Source: CBFGTV01 sp965652145 (GTDB lineage: Bacteria > Bacillota > Clostridia > Peptostreptococcales > Natronincolaceae). Taken from it: a stretch of DNA of 64,000 nt. Of the stretch, positions 24,256 through 34,400 are shown in pieces; position 1 is the first letter of the stretch; each line of letters begins with the position of its first letter. The position numbers were made by a program, and so were the translations under genes. Under the pieces are notes generated by a model. It did no database searches. It was not told where the DNA came from and saw nothing but the letters and a program-made list of their open reading frames with translations. The DNA lies in contig CBFGTV010000009.1 in NCBI GenBank assembly GCA_965652145.1, positions 11,915 to 75,914 of the forward strand, in the 5' to 3' direction.

Positions 24256-24453
24256 TTATAGGTAGATATCAATGCTTCCACCTAAGTGGGGATGAACAGA
24301 CTGCTCCAGGGCCTTATTGGTGCTTTCCAAGGCCTTTATTAATTCAAGTCCCTGGCTTTGAGCTTGATCCATGGTCATTTTCAACACTGAGACAGCAGCC
24401 GCCTGCTTCACCTGGGCCATGCTTTGTATGGTAGATAGGGCTTCTATGTTCAT
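24256..24453 (-). CDS. YjfB-like putative motility protein
   Basis: A 65-residue protein matching the YjfB family: N-terminal NIEALSTIQSMAQ, a helical middle and the conserved C-terminus SVHPHLGGSIDIYL. Family members are found beside flagellar genes; their function is not established. AAAGGTGA precedes the ATG at 24453 by 9 nt. Confidence 0.8.
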   Translation of the reverse strand: MNIEALSTIQSMAQVKQAAAVSVLKMTMDQAQSQGLELIKALESTNKALEQSVHPHLGGSIDIYL

Positions 24454-24472
24454 AAAAATCACTCACCTTTCC

Positions 24473-24591
24473 TAGGCGTGTCTGAAAACCCACTCTAGGG
24501 CATCTTTCACCGCTTTTTTGTCCCACGCAGCGTTGCTTTTCCTTGACGTACTCCTGGTATGCACCTTTCGGAGTATTCAGACACACCCTAA
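24473..24591. repeat. MITE-like element of about 119 bp
   Basis: Terminal inverted repeats TAGGCGTGTCTGAAAAC (24473-24489) and its imperfect partner GTATTCAGACACACCCTA (24574-24591). The inside is GC-richer than the flanks and has no convincing gene. It lies just upstream of the yjfB-like start. Only one copy occurs in this window, so its repeat status elsewhere is inferred from the terminal repeats. Confidence 0.55.
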
Positions 24592-24653
24592 TTAGTTGTT
24601 ATATCAATTTTACCAGAAACATATTTTACCATCAAATTAAAGTGAATATTTTT

Positions 24654-25022
24654 CTATTGCAGTACCAAAGGCCCGATTACTTTTTGTAATTCCTGCTTCC
24701 ATGCCTGACAGGTCGGAATGAGCTTTTTAGCTGGCCTTTCAGCTGCCATTTCCATTTGGTTACCCTCGATCAGAATGAGTATTTCCTTAATTTCCTTAAG
24801 CAGATTATAAATTAAATAATTGATACTATTGTCTGGCAGTTCCTCCTCTATAGGGCTTAGAGACTGGTCAATGGCCTCCAGGGCCTCAGCCACATCATGG
24901 AGTAAAATCTTGGCATCTTCAATCTTTTCTTCAGCCAATTTCAATTGTATATGTTCAATTCCTTCCAGCAGGGTGTCGCTTAATTCTAAAATTCGTGTCA
25001 GTACCTCTATGTATTTTTCCAT
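24654..25022 (-). CDS. Helical protein of unknown function, 122 residues
   Basis: Acidic, leucine-rich and almost certainly all-helical, without signal or membrane segment. I do not recognise it with confidence. It is the last gene downstream of the nucleotide-sugar genes (27 nt after the wbpB-like gene) and just before motility-linked genes, so it may be co-transcribed with the glycan cluster. Confidence 0.6.
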   Translation of the reverse strand: MEKYIEVLTRILELSDTLLEGIEHIQLKLAEEKIEDAKILLHDVAEALEAIDQSLSPIEEELPDNSINYLIYNLLKEIKEILILIEGNQMEMAAERPAKKLIPTCQAWKQELQKVIGPLVLQ

Positions 25023-25049
25023 TCTTTTTCATTCCTTCCTTCAAAGGCT

Positions 25050-26123
25050 TTAGTTTTCAATGGAGTAGGCCTTTAGAACGATCTCCAGGGCCTTTTTTCC
25101 CTCTTCCCCGTTTACCAGGGGCTCTTGGTCTTTACATATTGCCTCAATAAAGTCCTTATACAGCGGTGTGTGGCCGTTACCATATACACTATCTATTTCT
25201 GAGCTTTCGTCAGCTTCATCGTAATCTCTTTTATCGGCAAACTGCCAGGTTTTGATTTCGTTCACTGCCAGGCCCCCAATAACCACTGTTCCCCGCTCTC
25301 CAAATATGCTCAGGGTCTCTTCCAGGTTTTTAGGGTAAACGCAGGCACTGCCCTCTACAATTCCTATGGCTCGATTTTTAAATCGGATTAGTATGGCCCC
25401 GAAGTCTTCCATCTCTATATTTCTTAAAAAGGTATCCCGTTCTGCATGGATTCTTTCCACCTCTGAACCCATCATCCATTGCAGCAGGTCTATATTATGA
25501 ATACACTGGTTCATCAGGGTACCTCCATCCAGGGCCCTGGTGCCACGCCAGGGGGCCTGACGATAATAATTGTCATCCCTCGTCCATAAAATTCTGGCGG
25601 TGCCGTTGATAATCCGGCCAAATCTTCCCTCTTCTATGGCCCTTCTCAGCTTTTGTATTGGCGGATTAAACCGATTTTGATGGGAGACACAGATTTTTTT
25701 ATTTTTTTCCCTGGCCAGGGCAATCATTTTATCGGCATCCTCCAGGGAAAGGGCCATGGGCTTTTCTACCAGCACATGGGTGCCGGCCTCCAAGCAATCC
25801 AGGGCTATCCTGGCATGGTAGCCGCTTTCTGTGGCTATGGTTACGATATCAATCGTCTCTTTTTGAAGCATTTCTTGATAGTCACGGTACTGGGCTACTG
25901 TTTCCCGGGCAGCGGCAATTTCTTCAAGGGGTCCTTTTTGATTATCTCCTTCCTGCTCTTTCAACATCAGCTCTCCATATTGGGTGGCCCTTTGCTCCAT
26001 CCTTTCGGGTACTAAGTCACACACTGCCACCAGCTCTGCTATTTCTCTATTATTGACAATCCCTTCAATATGCTTATATGAAATTCTTCCGCAGCCTATT
26101 AAAGCTATCCTTAGCCGTTTCAC
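25050..26123 (-). CDS. WbpB/WlbA-like UDP-GlcNAcA 3-dehydrogenase
   Basis: A 357-residue Gfo/Idh/MocA oxidoreductase. N-terminal NAD-binding motif ALIGCGRISYKHIEG, the EKPMAL signature near residue 120, SHQNRFNPP, WTRDDNYYRQAPWRGT and GGTLMNQCIHNIDLLQWMMG. This combination is typical of the WbpB/WlbA group, which oxidises C3 of UDP-N-acetylglucosaminuronic acid before transamination. There is an insertion of acidic residues around 55-80. It follows the wbpA-like gene by 13 nt. The match of four pathway steps in one cluster raises confidence in the specific call. Confidence 0.82.
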   Translation of the reverse strand: MKRLRIALIGCGRISYKHIEGIVNNREIAELVAVCDLVPERMEQRATQYGELMLKEQEGDNQKGPLEEIAAARETVAQYRDYQEMLQKETIDIVTIATESGYHARIALDCLEAGTHVLVEKPMALSLEDADKMIALAREKNKKICVSHQNRFNPPIQKLRRAIEEGRFGRIINGTARILWTRDDNYYRQAPWRGTRALDGGTLMNQCIHNIDLLQWMMGSEVERIHAERDTFLRNIEMEDFGAILIRFKNRAIGIVEGSACVYPKNLEETLSIFGERGTVVIGGLAVNEIKTWQFADKRDYDEADESSEIDSVYGNGHTPLYKDFIEAICKDQEPLVNGEEGKKALEIVLKAYSIEN

Positions 26124-26136
26124 CGAAAAACCCCCT

Positions 26137-27459
26137 TTATAGCAGCTCGATATTGTCTCTGTTTAATACTCTTTTCATGGCATTTTTCGTATCAAATATG
26201 TAAGGGGCATTTTGCTGAACAAATTCATAATCAATCACCGTATGGGCCGTAGTAATCACTACTAAATCGACCCCTTGAAGCAATTCAGCCCTTAATTGAT
26301 CCATTCCAGACTTCTCTTTGCCCTTATATTTATATTCCTTCACAAAGGGATCATAGAAGTCCACCTGGCACCCTTCTTTTTGAAAAATTTCAATGACCTT
26401 TAATGCTGGGCTTTCCCGATAATCATCTATATCTTGTTTATAGGCAACCCCCAAGATTAGTATTTTGGCTCCATTCAGGGGCTTTTTAAAGCGATTTAGA
26501 ATTTTACTGGCCCTTTCCACCACATATTCGGGCATACTATCGTTAATAATGCCGGAGGTTTCGATGAGCTTTGTATGATACTGATATTCCCGAGCCTTCC
26601 AGCTTAAATAGTAGGGGTCCAGGGGAATACAATGGCCCCCCAGGCCTGGCCCGGGATAAAATGCCTGAAACCCATAGGGCTTTGTCTTGGCTGCCTCTAT
26701 GACCTCCCATATGTTAATTCCCATCTTATTACAGATAATTGCCATTTCATTGATTAGGCCAATATTGATATTCCGGTAGGTATTTTCCAATATTTTTTCC
26801 ATCTCTGCCACCTTTGGTGAGGAGGCTTCAAAAATATCACTGTCCAACACCCTGCGGTACATGGCGGCCGCCAGCTCTGTGGCATCCCTGCCCACTCCCC
26901 CTACTACCTTGGGGGTATTTTTCGTCTTGTAGATCAGGTTACCTGGGTCCACCCTTTCTGGGGAAAAGGCCAGAAAAAAGTCTTCTCCACATTTTAGGCC
27001 GGAGCCCCTTTCCAGAATGGGCATCAGCAGCTCCTCTGTGGTACCGGGATAGGTGGTACTTTCCAATACCACAATGGACCCCCGCTTTAAATATTTGGCA
27101 ATCTCAATGGTAGAATCTCTTACATAGCTGATATCTGGCTGTTGATACTCGTCCAGGGGAGTGGGTACACAGATGGCTATAAAATCTGCTTCTCCCACCA
27201 CAGAAAAATTCGTCGTAGCCGACAGCAGGCCCCGTTCCACGATATCGGTCAATTCTGCATCTACCACATCACCTATATAGTTGTGTCCCTTGTTTACCAG
27301 ATTGACCTTTTCTTCCTGAACATCAAAGCCAATGGTTCGGTACCCGGCCTTGGCCTTTTCCACCGCCAGGGGTAGCCCCACATAGCCCAGACCGATGACC
27401 GCCACCAGTGCCTTTCGATTCACGATTTTATCCATTAATATCTCTTTATGTGTTTTCAA
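26137..27459 (-). CDS. WbpA-like UDP-GlcNAc 6-dehydrogenase
   Basis: A 440-residue UDP-glucose/GDP-mannose dehydrogenase family enzyme, which oxidises the C6 hydroxyl to a carboxylate in two NAD-dependent steps. Seen: VAVIGLGYVGLPLAVEKAK, CVPTPLDEYQQPD, ESTTYPGTTEE, the FSPERVDPGN motif, ENTYRNINIGLINEMA and the catalytic cysteine in GPGLGGHCIPLDPYYL. TTG at 27459 with GGAGG 8 nt upstream is chosen; an ATG at 27435 is the alternative. It makes the uronic acid used by the WbpB-like step. Confidence 0.88.
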   Translation of the reverse strand: MKTHKEILMDKIVNRKALVAVIGLGYVGLPLAVEKAKAGYRTIGFDVQEEKVNLVNKGHNYIGDVVDAELTDIVERGLLSATTNFSVVGEADFIAICVPTPLDEYQQPDISYVRDSTIEIAKYLKRGSIVVLESTTYPGTTEELLMPILERGSGLKCGEDFFLAFSPERVDPGNLIYKTKNTPKVVGGVGRDATELAAAMYRRVLDSDIFEASSPKVAEMEKILENTYRNINIGLINEMAIICNKMGINIWEVIEAAKTKPYGFQAFYPGPGLGGHCIPLDPYYLSWKAREYQYHTKLIETSGIINDSMPEYVVERASKILNRFKKPLNGAKILILGVAYKQDIDDYRESPALKVIEIFQKEGCQVDFYDPFVKEYKYKGKEKSGMDQLRAELLQGVDLVVITTAHTVIDYEFVQQNAPYIFDTKNAMKRVLNRDNIELL

Positions 27460-27471
27460 ATAGACTGCCTC

Positions 27472-28371
27472 CTATCGGATGGTTTTTAAAAACTCAATAA
27501 ATCGTTTATGATCAATGGCAAAGTTGCCAGAAACGCTTCCGTTATCCTCAACATTTTTCGTTACCACTGCCCCTATATTGACCCTTGCATTTTTCCCTAT
27601 GACCAAGCCATTGGATAAAACAGTCCCTACTCCAATCCAGGCATTTTCCTTAATAATGGTTCTGCCTCCCATAAAGGTTCCGGCTGCTATCAATACGCCT
27701 TTAGAGAGCTTTACTCCATGGGCAATATGTACAAAATTGTCAAGTTTGCAGTTATCTTCAATAATCGTCTGATCCCACGGATAAATTGCCCGATCTACAC
27801 ACACCTTCTGCTGTAGCTCTACATCTTCACCAATTCGTACCCATCCCACATGCCTTACCGGTAACATTTTATTTTCATCTATTCTTTTAAATTCAAATCC
27901 TTCTCCGCCAATAACAGAGCCGGCACGAATAATGCTATTGTTCCCAATTATGGTATTTTCCTTAATGGAAACAAATTCTTCAATAACGACATTATCACCG
28001 ATTTGAACATTCCTTTCTGCAATACAGGCAAGGCGGCTGATTTTACAATTAGCTCCAATACGGGTTTCAAATCCAGCTTGACGGGTGTATTCAACCTTTT
28101 CCGCTAAATAATTGTGTAGCTTAAAAAATGAGATTCTGGGATTACTGCTAATACATATCCCCCTGCCCTTAATTAATCCGGCGAGTTCCCGGCTCGTAAT
28201 GATCATTTTCGCACCATCAGAAAGGGAATCGATATATTTCTTATGATCAATAAAGGTACAAAAATCAACCTCCAGCCCAGTACCAGAGAGGGCTAAAGAA
28301 TGAAATTCCACGTCAGCTATAACTTCTTCAATTCCCAGATCACAATGATTTATTAGCTCAGATATTTTCAT
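27472..28371 (-). CDS. LpxD-like left-handed beta-helix N-acyltransferase
   Basis: A 299-residue protein with an N-terminal UDP-sugar-binding-like domain (about 1-100) and hexapeptide repeats (about 105-280: IGANCKISRLACIAERNVQIGD and onward). It resembles LpxD-type acyltransferases, including FVHIAHGVKL with the likely catalytic histidine. In a Gram-positive setting lipid A is not expected. Placed between WbpE-like and WbpA-like genes, it is the best candidate for N-acylating the 3-amino group, the WbpD step. It is longer than WbpD (about 190 residues), so the acyl group may not be acetyl. Confidence 0.75.
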   Translation of the reverse strand: MKISELINHCDLGIEEVIADVEFHSLALSGTGLEVDFCTFIDHKKYIDSLSDGAKMIITSRELAGLIKGRGICISSNPRISFFKLHNYLAEKVEYTRQAGFETRIGANCKISRLACIAERNVQIGDNVVIEEFVSIKENTIIGNNSIIRAGSVIGGEGFEFKRIDENKMLPVRHVGWVRIGEDVELQQKVCVDRAIYPWDQTIIEDNCKLDNFVHIAHGVKLSKGVLIAAGTFMGGRTIIKENAWIGVGTVLSNGLVIGKNARVNIGAVVTKNVEDNGSVSGNFAIDHKRFIEFLKTIR

Positions 28372-28382
28372 AGCTCTACCCC

Positions 28383-29570
28383 CTAATCGAAAGCCTTTAG
28401 TGTTTTAACAATATATTCCCTTTCATCCGTCGTCAGCTCTGGAAACATGGGAATGGCAAAGGTTCTTTTGGACAAATATTCGGCAGTAGGCAGGTCTCCC
28501 TCGGCATAACCCAGGGAAAGATAAGCCTTTTGCAGATGCAGCGGTACGGGGTAATAAATGCCTGTAGCAATTCCCCTTTCCTTCAAATAGGCCACCAGGG
28601 CATCACGCACTTCCGACTGTATAACATACATGTGATAAACATGCTCATTATCTGCTGCCTCTACGGGCCTGACCAGGTCCATCCCTTCCAGGGCATTATG
28701 ATAAAAGGCTGCATGGTTCCTTCTGCTGCTATTCCAGGTATCCAGCAGCGGAAGCTTCACCCTTAAAATCGCCGCCTGAACCTCATCCAGCCTGGAATTA
28801 TGACCAATTAAATAATTAAAGTATTTCAAAGGATTATATACCGTGTTATCGGTAGAAGAATCTACCTCAACCACTTCATCAATACCCTTTAACAGATTAT
28901 ATGCCCTTCGCCCGTTTTCCCCACTGCCATGGGCTCGAAGTCCCCGACAAATTACCGCCAGATCGTCGTCATTAGTTACAATCATGCCGCCATCACCGGC
29001 ACAGCCAAGGTTTTTTGTAGGAAAAAAAGAAAAGCAAGCAATATTCCCTAAAGAGCCCAGCATCTGACCCCGATATTTACCGCCCACTGCCTGGCAGGCA
29101 TCCTCAATGACATAGAGGCCATGACGCCGGGCAATATCATTCACCTGGTCCATATCCACCGCCTGACCAAAGATGTGAACCGGCATAATGGCCTTTGTTT
29201 TAGCCGTAATCCTATCCTCAATTAGGTTAGGGTCGAGATTGAAGGTATCTGGTCTTACATCGACAAAAACAGGGGTTGCCCCCACAGCCGAAATACTTTC
29301 AGCTGTGGCAAAGAAGGTAAAGGGCGAAGTAATCACCTCGTCCCCTTCCCCAATCCCCAGGGATTTCAGGGCTATTACCAGGGCATCGGTACCATTCCCA
29401 ACTGAAATAGCATGTTTAACCCCTATATATTGGGCAAACTCCTGTTCAAAGGAAAAAACCTCCTTGCCCATAATGTACTGGGCATTGGACAGCACCTCTA
29501 TTACCTTGGCTTCTAAGGCATTTTGAATTTGTTTATATTGGGCCTTAAGATTAATTAATGGTATGTTCAT
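28383..29570 (-). CDS. WbpE-like sugar aminotransferase (DegT/DnrJ/EryC1 family)
   Basis: A 395-residue PLP enzyme. Seen: NIPLINLKAQYKQIQ, VGNGTDALVIALKSLG, TSPFTFFATAESI, IEDACQAVGGKYRG, and the PLP lysine in SFFPTKNLGCAGDGG. Such enzymes transaminate 3-keto nucleotide sugars; in the Wbp pathway WbpE adds the 3-amino group. It shares the operon with WbpA- and WbpB-like genes. Other keto-sugar substrates are possible for the family in isolation. Confidence 0.85.
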   Translation of the reverse strand: MNIPLINLKAQYKQIQNALEAKVIEVLSNAQYIMGKEVFSFEQEFAQYIGVKHAISVGNGTDALVIALKSLGIGEGDEVITSPFTFFATAESISAVGATPVFVDVRPDTFNLDPNLIEDRITAKTKAIMPVHIFGQAVDMDQVNDIARRHGLYVIEDACQAVGGKYRGQMLGSLGNIACFSFFPTKNLGCAGDGGMIVTNDDDLAVICRGLRAHGSGENGRRAYNLLKGIDEVVEVDSSTDNTVYNPLKYFNYLIGHNSRLDEVQAAILRVKLPLLDTWNSSRRNHAAFYHNALEGMDLVRPVEAADNEHVYHMYVIQSEVRDALVAYLKERGIATGIYYPVPLHLQKAYLSLGYAEGDLPTAEYLSKRTFAIPMFPELTTDEREYIVKTLKAFD

Positions 29571-29595
29571 TGCTGATCACCTTCTGTCTAATTAC

Positions 29596-31434
29596 TTAAT
29601 CAATTTTTTGTAGGCCTGCTATAGCAGCTGTTAGTATTTCCTTTAGTTCATTAATAACCGCCGGATCTGCCTCTAAATGTTGATTTTGCTTGAGTAATTT
29701 TTGATAGCCATTCATCAATTTGTTTGAATACTCGAAATCTAGCAGCTCTACCACCTCAATAGATCCTTCGATTAAACCCTTGTCGAAAATGCCTATTTTT
29801 AATTGATTTTCAAACATTTTTATTGTTTCCATAAGATCTGTCATGATTCCATATAGATTCACTTTATGGACATATTTTTTTAACTCCCCAGTTTGATCAG
29901 GGATTGTTTCACTCAACCTGGTAACGACATCATCTGCTATAAAGGCATTGATATTATATGAATTTGCTGCCTTGGACTTTTCTTTATATTGTTCCAAAGA
30001 AATAATTCCATACCATGCCATTGGATGATTGTTATATGTTTGTTCAAGGGCCAGGTCCCTTTCAACATCAAAAATTCCCTTTAAATAGGTTTCTTTTAAT
30101 GCATGGTCATATTTAAAGTACAAATTGCGATTGATGCGAAGGTTCCATGGAACCTGCTTCCAATATTGTAAAATCTCCTTGTCCCAGAATGGAGTACGCC
30201 ATTGGAATCCCCAAAATTCATATACCCTAAGGGCATTATTGATAAAATTAGCCTGCCTGTATTGATAATCCCAAGCTTCGATGATGTCTGCCGCTACTTC
30301 TCTTCCGTAATTAGTTTTATATTGATGCTGGGAAGAAATCGACGTATTAATCTTATTAATAAAATAATCCCTTGATTTTTGATTAAAGCTGTTTAAATTC
30401 CATAACGAATAATGTACAGAAAATAGATACCTGATAATATATTCATGGGGAATTTGTTCATGATTTAAAAATTCCTTAGGAATATGGCTTCCTGCCACCA
30501 TATCTCCGCTGTATCCTGGAATAAAAATACTATTTTCTGGTATTTTATTATTATGCTTTAATTCCAGTACAGCCGGCCAATCCTGAATGATCGGTATGGC
30601 TGCCCCGCTGGATGAATGCTCAAAATATGCTTTCATTTCAGGGGAGTGGTACCATTTATTCCATTTTTCATTACTATACTCAACAAATTCCCACTGGTAG
30701 CCCAATAAACGGGCTGTCGCCTCTGAAATTTTAGATTCATGATTTCCTTTAACACCATAGGTGAAGCAGATGACATTTTGATAGCCCAGTCTTTTCAAGG
30801 CCACTGCAATACACCTGGAATCGCAGCCTCCGCTGAGGGGTACGACAACCGTTTTGTTTTGAAGAGTTCCTATCATTCTTTTGAAGGCATTCATATAGCA
30901 TTCATCAAGTCTTTGAAGCATGCTGCTTTCTTCATCCTTAATAAAGCCGGAATGGTGAAACTGATAATGACTTTGAATTTGAAGCCTTCGGGTATTTTTG
31001 TCAAACACCAGAAATTGACCAGCCTCCAGCTTCTTAATTTGCTCATAAATTGTATCGTCTTTAGTAATAAAGCCCGTCATCTTCAGCTCATCTATTGCCA
31101 GTTGATCATAGGTTAATTGGCTGATCTTTGACTTAAGGATATCTAAACAATCACTAAGCAGGAGTTCTCCTTCCACAAGGCAGTAAAAAAGAGGAAAGCT
31201 CCTGATATGGTCTACACAAGCAATGATTTTATCCGCCATTTCAATAATAATCGAGTAGGCTCCATTTAAGTCCTTTAGTATTTTTTTAAGTTCTTCAATA
31301 TGCTTGATATTCACCAGACTACTTTTTACCAAATTCAAGTTTTCAGAATACAACTCATTAGTAATATAACCTTTAAAATAAATATTCTCATACTGAGTCC
31401 AATCAAAGGGCCCATTACTTAAGTAAATGTTCAT
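29596..31434 (-). CDS. Asparagine-synthase-like amidotransferase lacking the glutaminase cysteine
   Basis: A 612-residue AsnB-like protein. The synthetase domain has the ATP pyrophosphatase loop VPLSGGCDSRCIA (near residue 200) and FTYGVKGNHESKISEATARL. The N-terminal half resembles a glutaminase domain, but the N-terminus is MNIYLSNG and lacks the Cys2 needed for glutamine hydrolysis, so it would use free ammonia or another donor. In Bordetella, AsnB-like enzymes in O-antigen clusters are linked to uronamide sugars. Here it sits in a uronic acid sugar cluster, so amidation of the sugar carboxylate is a sensible hypothesis. Confidence 0.75.
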   Translation of the reverse strand: MNIYLSNGPFDWTQYENIYFKGYITNELYSENLNLVKSSLVNIKHIEELKKILKDLNGAYSIIIEMADKIIACVDHIRSFPLFYCLVEGELLLSDCLDILKSKISQLTYDQLAIDELKMTGFITKDDTIYEQIKKLEAGQFLVFDKNTRRLQIQSHYQFHHSGFIKDEESSMLQRLDECYMNAFKRMIGTLQNKTVVVPLSGGCDSRCIAVALKRLGYQNVICFTYGVKGNHESKISEATARLLGYQWEFVEYSNEKWNKWYHSPEMKAYFEHSSSGAAIPIIQDWPAVLELKHNNKIPENSIFIPGYSGDMVAGSHIPKEFLNHEQIPHEYIIRYLFSVHYSLWNLNSFNQKSRDYFINKINTSISSQHQYKTNYGREVAADIIEAWDYQYRQANFINNALRVYEFWGFQWRTPFWDKEILQYWKQVPWNLRINRNLYFKYDHALKETYLKGIFDVERDLALEQTYNNHPMAWYGIISLEQYKEKSKAANSYNINAFIADDVVTRLSETIPDQTGELKKYVHKVNLYGIMTDLMETIKMFENQLKIGIFDKGLIEGSIEVVELLDFEYSNKLMNGYQKLLKQNQHLEADPAVINELKEILTAAIAGLQKID

Positions 31435-31444
31435 TGTATCCCCC

Positions 31445-34400
31445 TTAAAATAGTTCTTCTTTTAATATATTTGTAAATTTTGAAGCTCCCTTTTTATTTA
31501 AATGGGAAGTATCCCAAAAGTCTTGATCGGCAAATTCCCTTGAATCAAAATAGTCTAATACCTTAAAGCTATATTTCTGCTGAAACTCATTCATAATATT
31601 ATAAAATTTATTTTTTTGATATTGATTTGCAAATTGCCTATGATAATACTTACTTGTAGGCAAAATGACAATGACCGGTTCTATGTTATGTTCCTTTAAC
31701 AATTTCAGATATTGGTCAAAGAGGATTTTATTTTCTTTAACTGTATCGGGATAATTCATTTGTGCCTGTTTCATTGCAATAGCTTCTTCTTCCTTTATAC
31801 TTTCTTTATTTAAAACAGTACTTAACTTGTAATAATGGTAATTGATATAATCTTCTTCATAATTATTTTTTTTATAAAGACTATGGCATAATCTTAAATG
31901 CAGAATATTATCATAATGATTGGTTTTTCCCAATTCATAGTAATATCGATGGATACGACTATTTTGAAGGATTGAAGATAAATCATAATCAAAGGCATAA
32001 TAGGAAATACATATGCACAATTTTTTAATGTGGTTTTTCACTGAATCATAGGACAATAAATACTTTGTCAAATGATAATCATAATACAGATCTTGAGAAG
32101 ACAATGCAAAATTAAAGGCGCTGTATGGAAATTCTTCTGCATTAATGCCAACCTCTGCATAGGATAAACCCGTAATTAGAAATTCTATCTTACTTTTTTT
32201 CAGAAACTCATTTAGCTTTGTTTCAAAGCCTTCAATAAAATAATGGTAAGGATAATTATGGAAATCATATATTTTATCCTTCTTAGTAACCATAGCCAAG
32301 TCGTCAATTATTTTTTGAGCCTTGTTTCTATCCTTTGATAATACAATAACATAATCGTACTGTATTTTTTCTAGGGAATTCATACTAATTTCCTGGTAGG
32401 GTTGATTTGTTTTATATTCCTTCAATACTCCTTTTATATTACCAACATCCGTTAATAAACCCATTTCAAAGGGAGTAACCTCATCTCCCGCCAGAATAAA
32501 ATTATATTTTAATGTCCTTTTAAATGGCCCTAAATGCAAATTACTATTTAAAATCTGCTCCTGTATCTTATTGATATGAGCCGCCATTACCTTATTTTTA
32601 TTGGTCTTTTCAGCCATCTTAAAAAAACGATATGATTCATAATACCGTTGCTGATTCAACAGATTCTGGCCTAAACCGAATAGTAATTTTTCATTGTTGC
32701 TGTCGTGCTCAAGATGCTGCTTTAATAATACTTCTTCCTGACATAGACTTTCTTTGGCTGACATCAGTATTTTTTTATCTGCTTCCATTTGTTTTTTATA
32801 TTGTTGTGATTGATTGCTGTATTCTTTCTTTAATTCTTCATCAAATACAGAAGCCAGTTTTTCCGTCAAGCCTTTACGTTCAAACTGTTGTACTTCATCG
32901 GTAAGTTTTAAGGTTGGCAACGCTCCTTCTTCCCACTTCTGATACATTTCAAGAACGAATTTTTCCATTCCCTTTACGTCATGGTATTCTACGTTTCTTC
33001 CACGCTCAGTTTTTTTGATTAGTTTTTCCAGCACGCTTCCCTTGGGTGACAGGGATAATATCGGCTTTGACAGTCTTAAATATTCAAAAACCTTTCCGGT
33101 ATATACGCTATACCACCTTGGGCCCTCACCCGTTATAATTAGCAGCAGGTGGCAACTACTGGCTTTAACGAGACTCTCTCGATGTGATAAGTATCCAATA
33201 AACCGAATATTATCTTCCAATCCCAATTTCTTAACATATTCTATGTATGTATCATCATTATCTGTGTGGGTGAAATAAATAATCAGCTTATCTTTTTGGA
33301 TTTTTCCGGTTTTAATAAGATTACTGATACAATTAATAAAGGTGATGGGTGTTCGATTGCCATATAATAGACCATTGTGGATAATGGAAAATTTGCCTTC
33401 CTCTTGCCCCTCTGGGTGAATACCGTCAAAATCTGCTTCATCATATCCATTGGTTATAGAGGTTATTTTGCTTGACGGCACATTAAACAATTTTACATAG
33501 TTATCTCTCATAATTGGTGCAGCCACTACAACATGATCGGCATGACTTAAAAACTTATTTTCCAAATGATGATCTATTTTATATTGAATACTGCTACGAT
33601 TATATTGTGCCATAGGGTTATTGGTCCACTCATCACGAAAATCTATGATCCAGGGCTTGTTGTATTTTTGCTTCAATAAATAGGCCACAGCATGGTCGGA
33701 ATAGGGGCCCGATGTGGAATAGATCAAATCTATTTCGTTGAAATTGACATGCTGCTCGATGTTTTTTAAAACTTCCTTTCCCCACATGATATAGAAGTCT
33801 GGTATAAAAAGAATTTGCTCCAGTCGATCCGGGTTATTATTAAGTAAGTTAATATACTCATTGAGTAATTCCTTATCATCAAGCAAATCATCATAGAGTT
33901 TGATTAATTCCTGAACAGCACCATTATTAACCGAACTTGGTTCATCGAATCTAATTACTTCAATATCCTTATCAACCTCTTCACACAGGCTTTCATCCTT
34001 CAGGGGGTAATGGGTATGTCCTACGGTTACGACAATTGGCTCCCAGCCAAAGCTTCTAAGATATTTGATAAATTTCAGTGTTCTTTGCACACCTGAGCCC
34101 CCAACAGGAGGAAAAATATGAGCAATAACCAATACCTTTTTTCTTACGGCATGTTTTTGGATCACATCCAATTGATTAAGTTCCTCAAGTTTGCTATGTA
34201 ACATTTCTCTGGTTTGCGGATCTTGGCAAACCCCATGGGCCTGCCTGTAAAGCTTATAGGCCGTTATATTGTTCTGCCTGGCCTCATTGATATGGGCTAA
34301 ATTGCACAGTAGATCTACATTATGATGATCCATTTTTAAGCCTGCTTCAATATGGTTTTCTGCCGCTTGATAATCTCCGTTTAAAATATTAATCACGGCT

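Noticed and set aside
24344..24586. Minus-strand open frame of 80 codons across the MITE-like element
   Set aside because: It overlaps the yjfB-like gene and the inverted-repeat element, with no ribosome binding site and no family likeness.
27472..28371. LpxD likeness taken as evidence for lipid A and a Gram-negative host
   Set aside because: Everything else (SLH proteins, Spo0E, hag locus, S-box) points to Clostridia; the context is a nucleotide-sugar operon.
29596..31434. Ordinary asparagine synthetase
   Set aside because: The glutaminase Cys2 is missing and the gene is embedded in a glycan cluster.
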